A stretch of DNA of 15,566 bases from positions 1 through 15,566 of the forward strand of contig CAZCIX010000047.1 in assembly GCA_964498835.1 (NCBI GenBank), read 5' to 3'. Positions 14,257-15,566 of the stretch are shown one piece after another. Under the pieces are notes generated by a model, which was not told the origin of the DNA, did no database searches, and worked only from the letters and a program-made list of their open reading frames with translations. A program made the position numbers and the translations under genes. Origin of the DNA: JAGKXB01 sp964498835 (GTDB lineage Bacteria; Pseudomonadota; Gammaproteobacteria; Burkholderiales; Burkholderiaceae_D). Position 1 is the first letter of the stretch. Every line of letters starts with the position of its first letter.

Positions 14257-14346
14257 TTAATTTATTCTGTCCAAAGTGCTTTGGCTCGTTTGATATCTGC
14301 CGTTTGAGAGCGCTTGTCGCCACAGCAAAGCACTCACACCAGCCCC

Positions 14347-15522
14347 CTACCTCCTCCCAAACATCATCAACTCCGCCAACAAATGCCTAACCGGCTGAAA
14401 CATATCCATCATCCCAAGCGACATTCCTAGCAAAGCTTGTTTGGGATTACACAATCTCTCACCCTCATCCCCATCAATAAAAACACGTGCCATGGTGTCG
14501 GTTAGGCGGCAGGTTAGGCTTCGGTCGGAGGTGCGTTCGGCGTGGTATTGCTGCAGCGTGGCTGGGGTGGGTTGTTGGGCTAGTAGGCGGGCTAGTACGA
14601 CGGCGTCGCGTAGGCCTAGGTTGAGGCCTTGGCCTGCTACGGGGTGCAGGGTTTGGGCGGCGTTGCCGATGGCGATGGTTCTGGTTGAGATGGCTGGGTT
14701 GGCGTTGAGTCCTAGTGCGTAGGTGTGGCGCTGGGTGGTGTGGGTGAAACGGCCTAGTCGGGTGCCAAATGCTTGTTGTAATGCTTGTAAGAATTCTGTA
14801 TCTGACAATGCCAGCAAGCGGGTGGCTGTGTCGGGGGTGACGCACCAGACTAGGGCGTAGCCCTTATCTTGCGGCAATAGCGCGAGCGGGCCTTCGCTGG
14901 TGAAGCGTTCAAACGCGCGTTGGGGGAGGGGTTTGCTGGTTTGTACGTGGGCGATGATGGCGGTTTGGTGGTAATCACGTTGCAGCGACCTTTTAGCTTG
15001 CTCAGAAAACACGCCGCCTTCGGCTTGCACCATGATGTCGGCGCGCAGCGTTTGGCCGTCTGCTAGTGTGAGTGTTACCTGATGCTCTTGCTCATCACTG
15101 GCGATTAATTTGGTGGGTCGCAAAATGGTGATGCCAGCAGCCATGGCAGCGGCGGAGAGCGATGCGATTAGCGCGCCGTAGCGTGTGACGTAGCCTAAAG
15201 CGGGGACCTTCTGTTCCTGGCAGTCAATCAAAGTGCGGCCAAAATAACCTTGTCGGGAGACATGGATTTGCTCAATTGCAGTTGCCGTATTGGCGATCAT
15301 GGGCCATGCCGCGACTTGTTCCAGGATTTGCCGGCTGCCATAAGATAAGGCGATGGAACGCGGATCGTTACTTGATTGTTCCAGTGTTTTGGCATCAATC
15401 AAGGTGATGTGTTCTGCGGTCACGCCATGTTTGTGCAGCAACAGCGCGAGTGCCAAGCCGACTGGGCCGGCACCGCAAATGGCGATGTCGAATTTGGATG
15501 GGGAGGCGGATGCGTTAGACAT
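14347..15522 (-). CDS. ubiH: UbiH/UbiF/VisC-family FAD-dependent ubiquinone-biosynthesis hydroxylase
   Basis: A 391-residue flavoprotein monooxygenase that hydroxylates the ring of a polyprenyl-phenol intermediate in ubiquinone synthesis, probably as part of a membrane-associated complex. The FAD-binding GAGPVGLALALLL is at about 17-29. DPRSIALSYGS and the second FAD/NAD(P)H motif region (RADIMVQAEGG) follow, then IGNAAQTLHPVAGQGLNLGL with the conserved GD-like and GQG elements; the usual Asp of the GD motif is Asn in this copy (GNAAQTLHP), as it is in several UbiH proteins. ATG 15522 shares a base with the stop of the upstream gene (TAATG), so translation is coupled to pepP. The pepP-ubiH order, known from other proteobacteria, supports UbiH rather than UbiF or UbiI, but the exact ring position cannot be read from sequence. 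Confidence 0.88.
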   Translation of the reverse strand: MSNASASPSKFDIAICGAGPVGLALALLLHKHGVTAEHITLIDAKTLEQSSNDPRSIALSYGSRQILEQVAAWPMIANTATAIEQIHVSRQGYFGRTLIDCQEQKVPALGYVTRYGALIASLSAAAMAAGITILRPTKLIASDEQEHQVTLTLADGQTLRADIMVQAEGGVFSEQAKRSLQRDYHQTAIIAHVQTSKPLPQRAFERFTSEGPLALLPQDKGYALVWCVTPDTATRLLALSDTEFLQALQQAFGTRLGRFTHTTQRHTYALGLNANPAISTRTIAIGNAAQTLHPVAGQGLNLGLRDAVVLARLLAQQPTPATLQQYHAERTSDRSLTCRLTDTMARVFIDGDEGERLCNPKQALLGMSLGMMDMFQPVRHLLAELMMFGRR

Positions 15523-15566
15523 TATTTGTTGCGTACCATGGCTTCAATTTCCGCCACGCTGGTGGG
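15522..15566 (-). CDS. pepP: C-terminal end of Xaa-Pro aminopeptidase (PepP), partial
   Basis: Only the last 14 codons and the stop are inside the window: PTSVAEIEAMVRNK. The EIEAxM pattern resembles the C-terminus of E. coli PepP (which ends in PEEIEALMVAARKQ), and pepP commonly precedes ubiH. The stop TAA overlaps the ubiH start by one base. The identification rests on this short tail and on context. Confidence 0.6.
   Translation of the reverse strand, partial: PTSVAEIEAMVRNK

Larger units (their letters stand above)
13959..14346. other. Intergenic stretch with composite REP-like element, no gene
   Basis: About 390 bases between the small orphan gene and the end of ubiH. Most of it is taken by the REP-like element and its flanking inverted repeat (14067-14256). 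To the right, CCAAAGTGCTTTGG (14271-14284) is a small palindrome, and AGTGCTTTG (14275-14283) is matched by CAAAGCACT (14326-14334), but without a U-run. Reading frames on both strands here are repeat-derived and show no protein family. Confidence 0.6.

Noticed and set aside
14474..14845. Pro/Arg/His-rich frame on the minus strand within ubiH
   Set aside because: It is an out-of-frame reading of the GC-rich part of ubiH with no plausible protein features.

Overview
The window looks like chromosomal DNA of a betaproteobacterium, most likely order Burkholderiales and perhaps Oxalobacteraceae-like. That placement is an inference from gene content and moderate base composition: a pnt transhydrogenase split into PntAA/PntAB/PntB, nudJ next to mnmA, pepP next to ubiH, and proA followed by hemJ and an RlmL-type methyltransferase. 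No rRNA, tRNA, CRISPR array, phage gene or transposase gene was seen.

Left part (1-5300): this is the edge of a surface-polysaccharide region. A two-domain membrane nucleotide-sugar dehydratase/epimerase of the WbpM/FlaA1/CapD family runs leftward and leaves the window shortly before its end. Diverging from it is a YjbH-type outer-membrane protein gene, followed by a 320-residue lipoprotein gene. A strong intrinsic terminator closes this unit. The divergent intergenic region holds an AT-rich inverted repeat and a nearly G-free leader with a perfect 12-bp tandem duplication.

Middle part (5331-10051): proA, hemJ and an RlmL-like 23S rRNA methyltransferase are co-directional with short gaps. 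They converge on a leftward nudJ-mnmA pair (8-bp overlap). The convergent gap is almost filled by a 101-bp REP-like palindromic element.

Right part (10258-13655): the proton-translocating NAD(P) transhydrogenase operon, in the order pntAA, panD, pntAB, pntB, ends at a clear terminator. The unusual point is panD (aspartate decarboxylase, the beta-alanine source for pantothenate/CoA) between the two alpha-subunit genes, followed by a 10-bp tandem repeat just before pntAB. Downstream lie a small orphan gene with an antitoxin-like tail and a composite REP-like element bounded by a 21-bp inverted repeat. The window ends with leftward ubiH and the last codons of pepP.

Most genes are housekeeping (proline, haem, ubiquinone and CoA synthesis, tRNA/rRNA modification, redox balance). 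No clearly new multi-gene system was found. The points most worth a second look are the panD insertion with its tandem repeat, the YjbH-lipoprotein pair with its odd leader, and the two REP-like elements.
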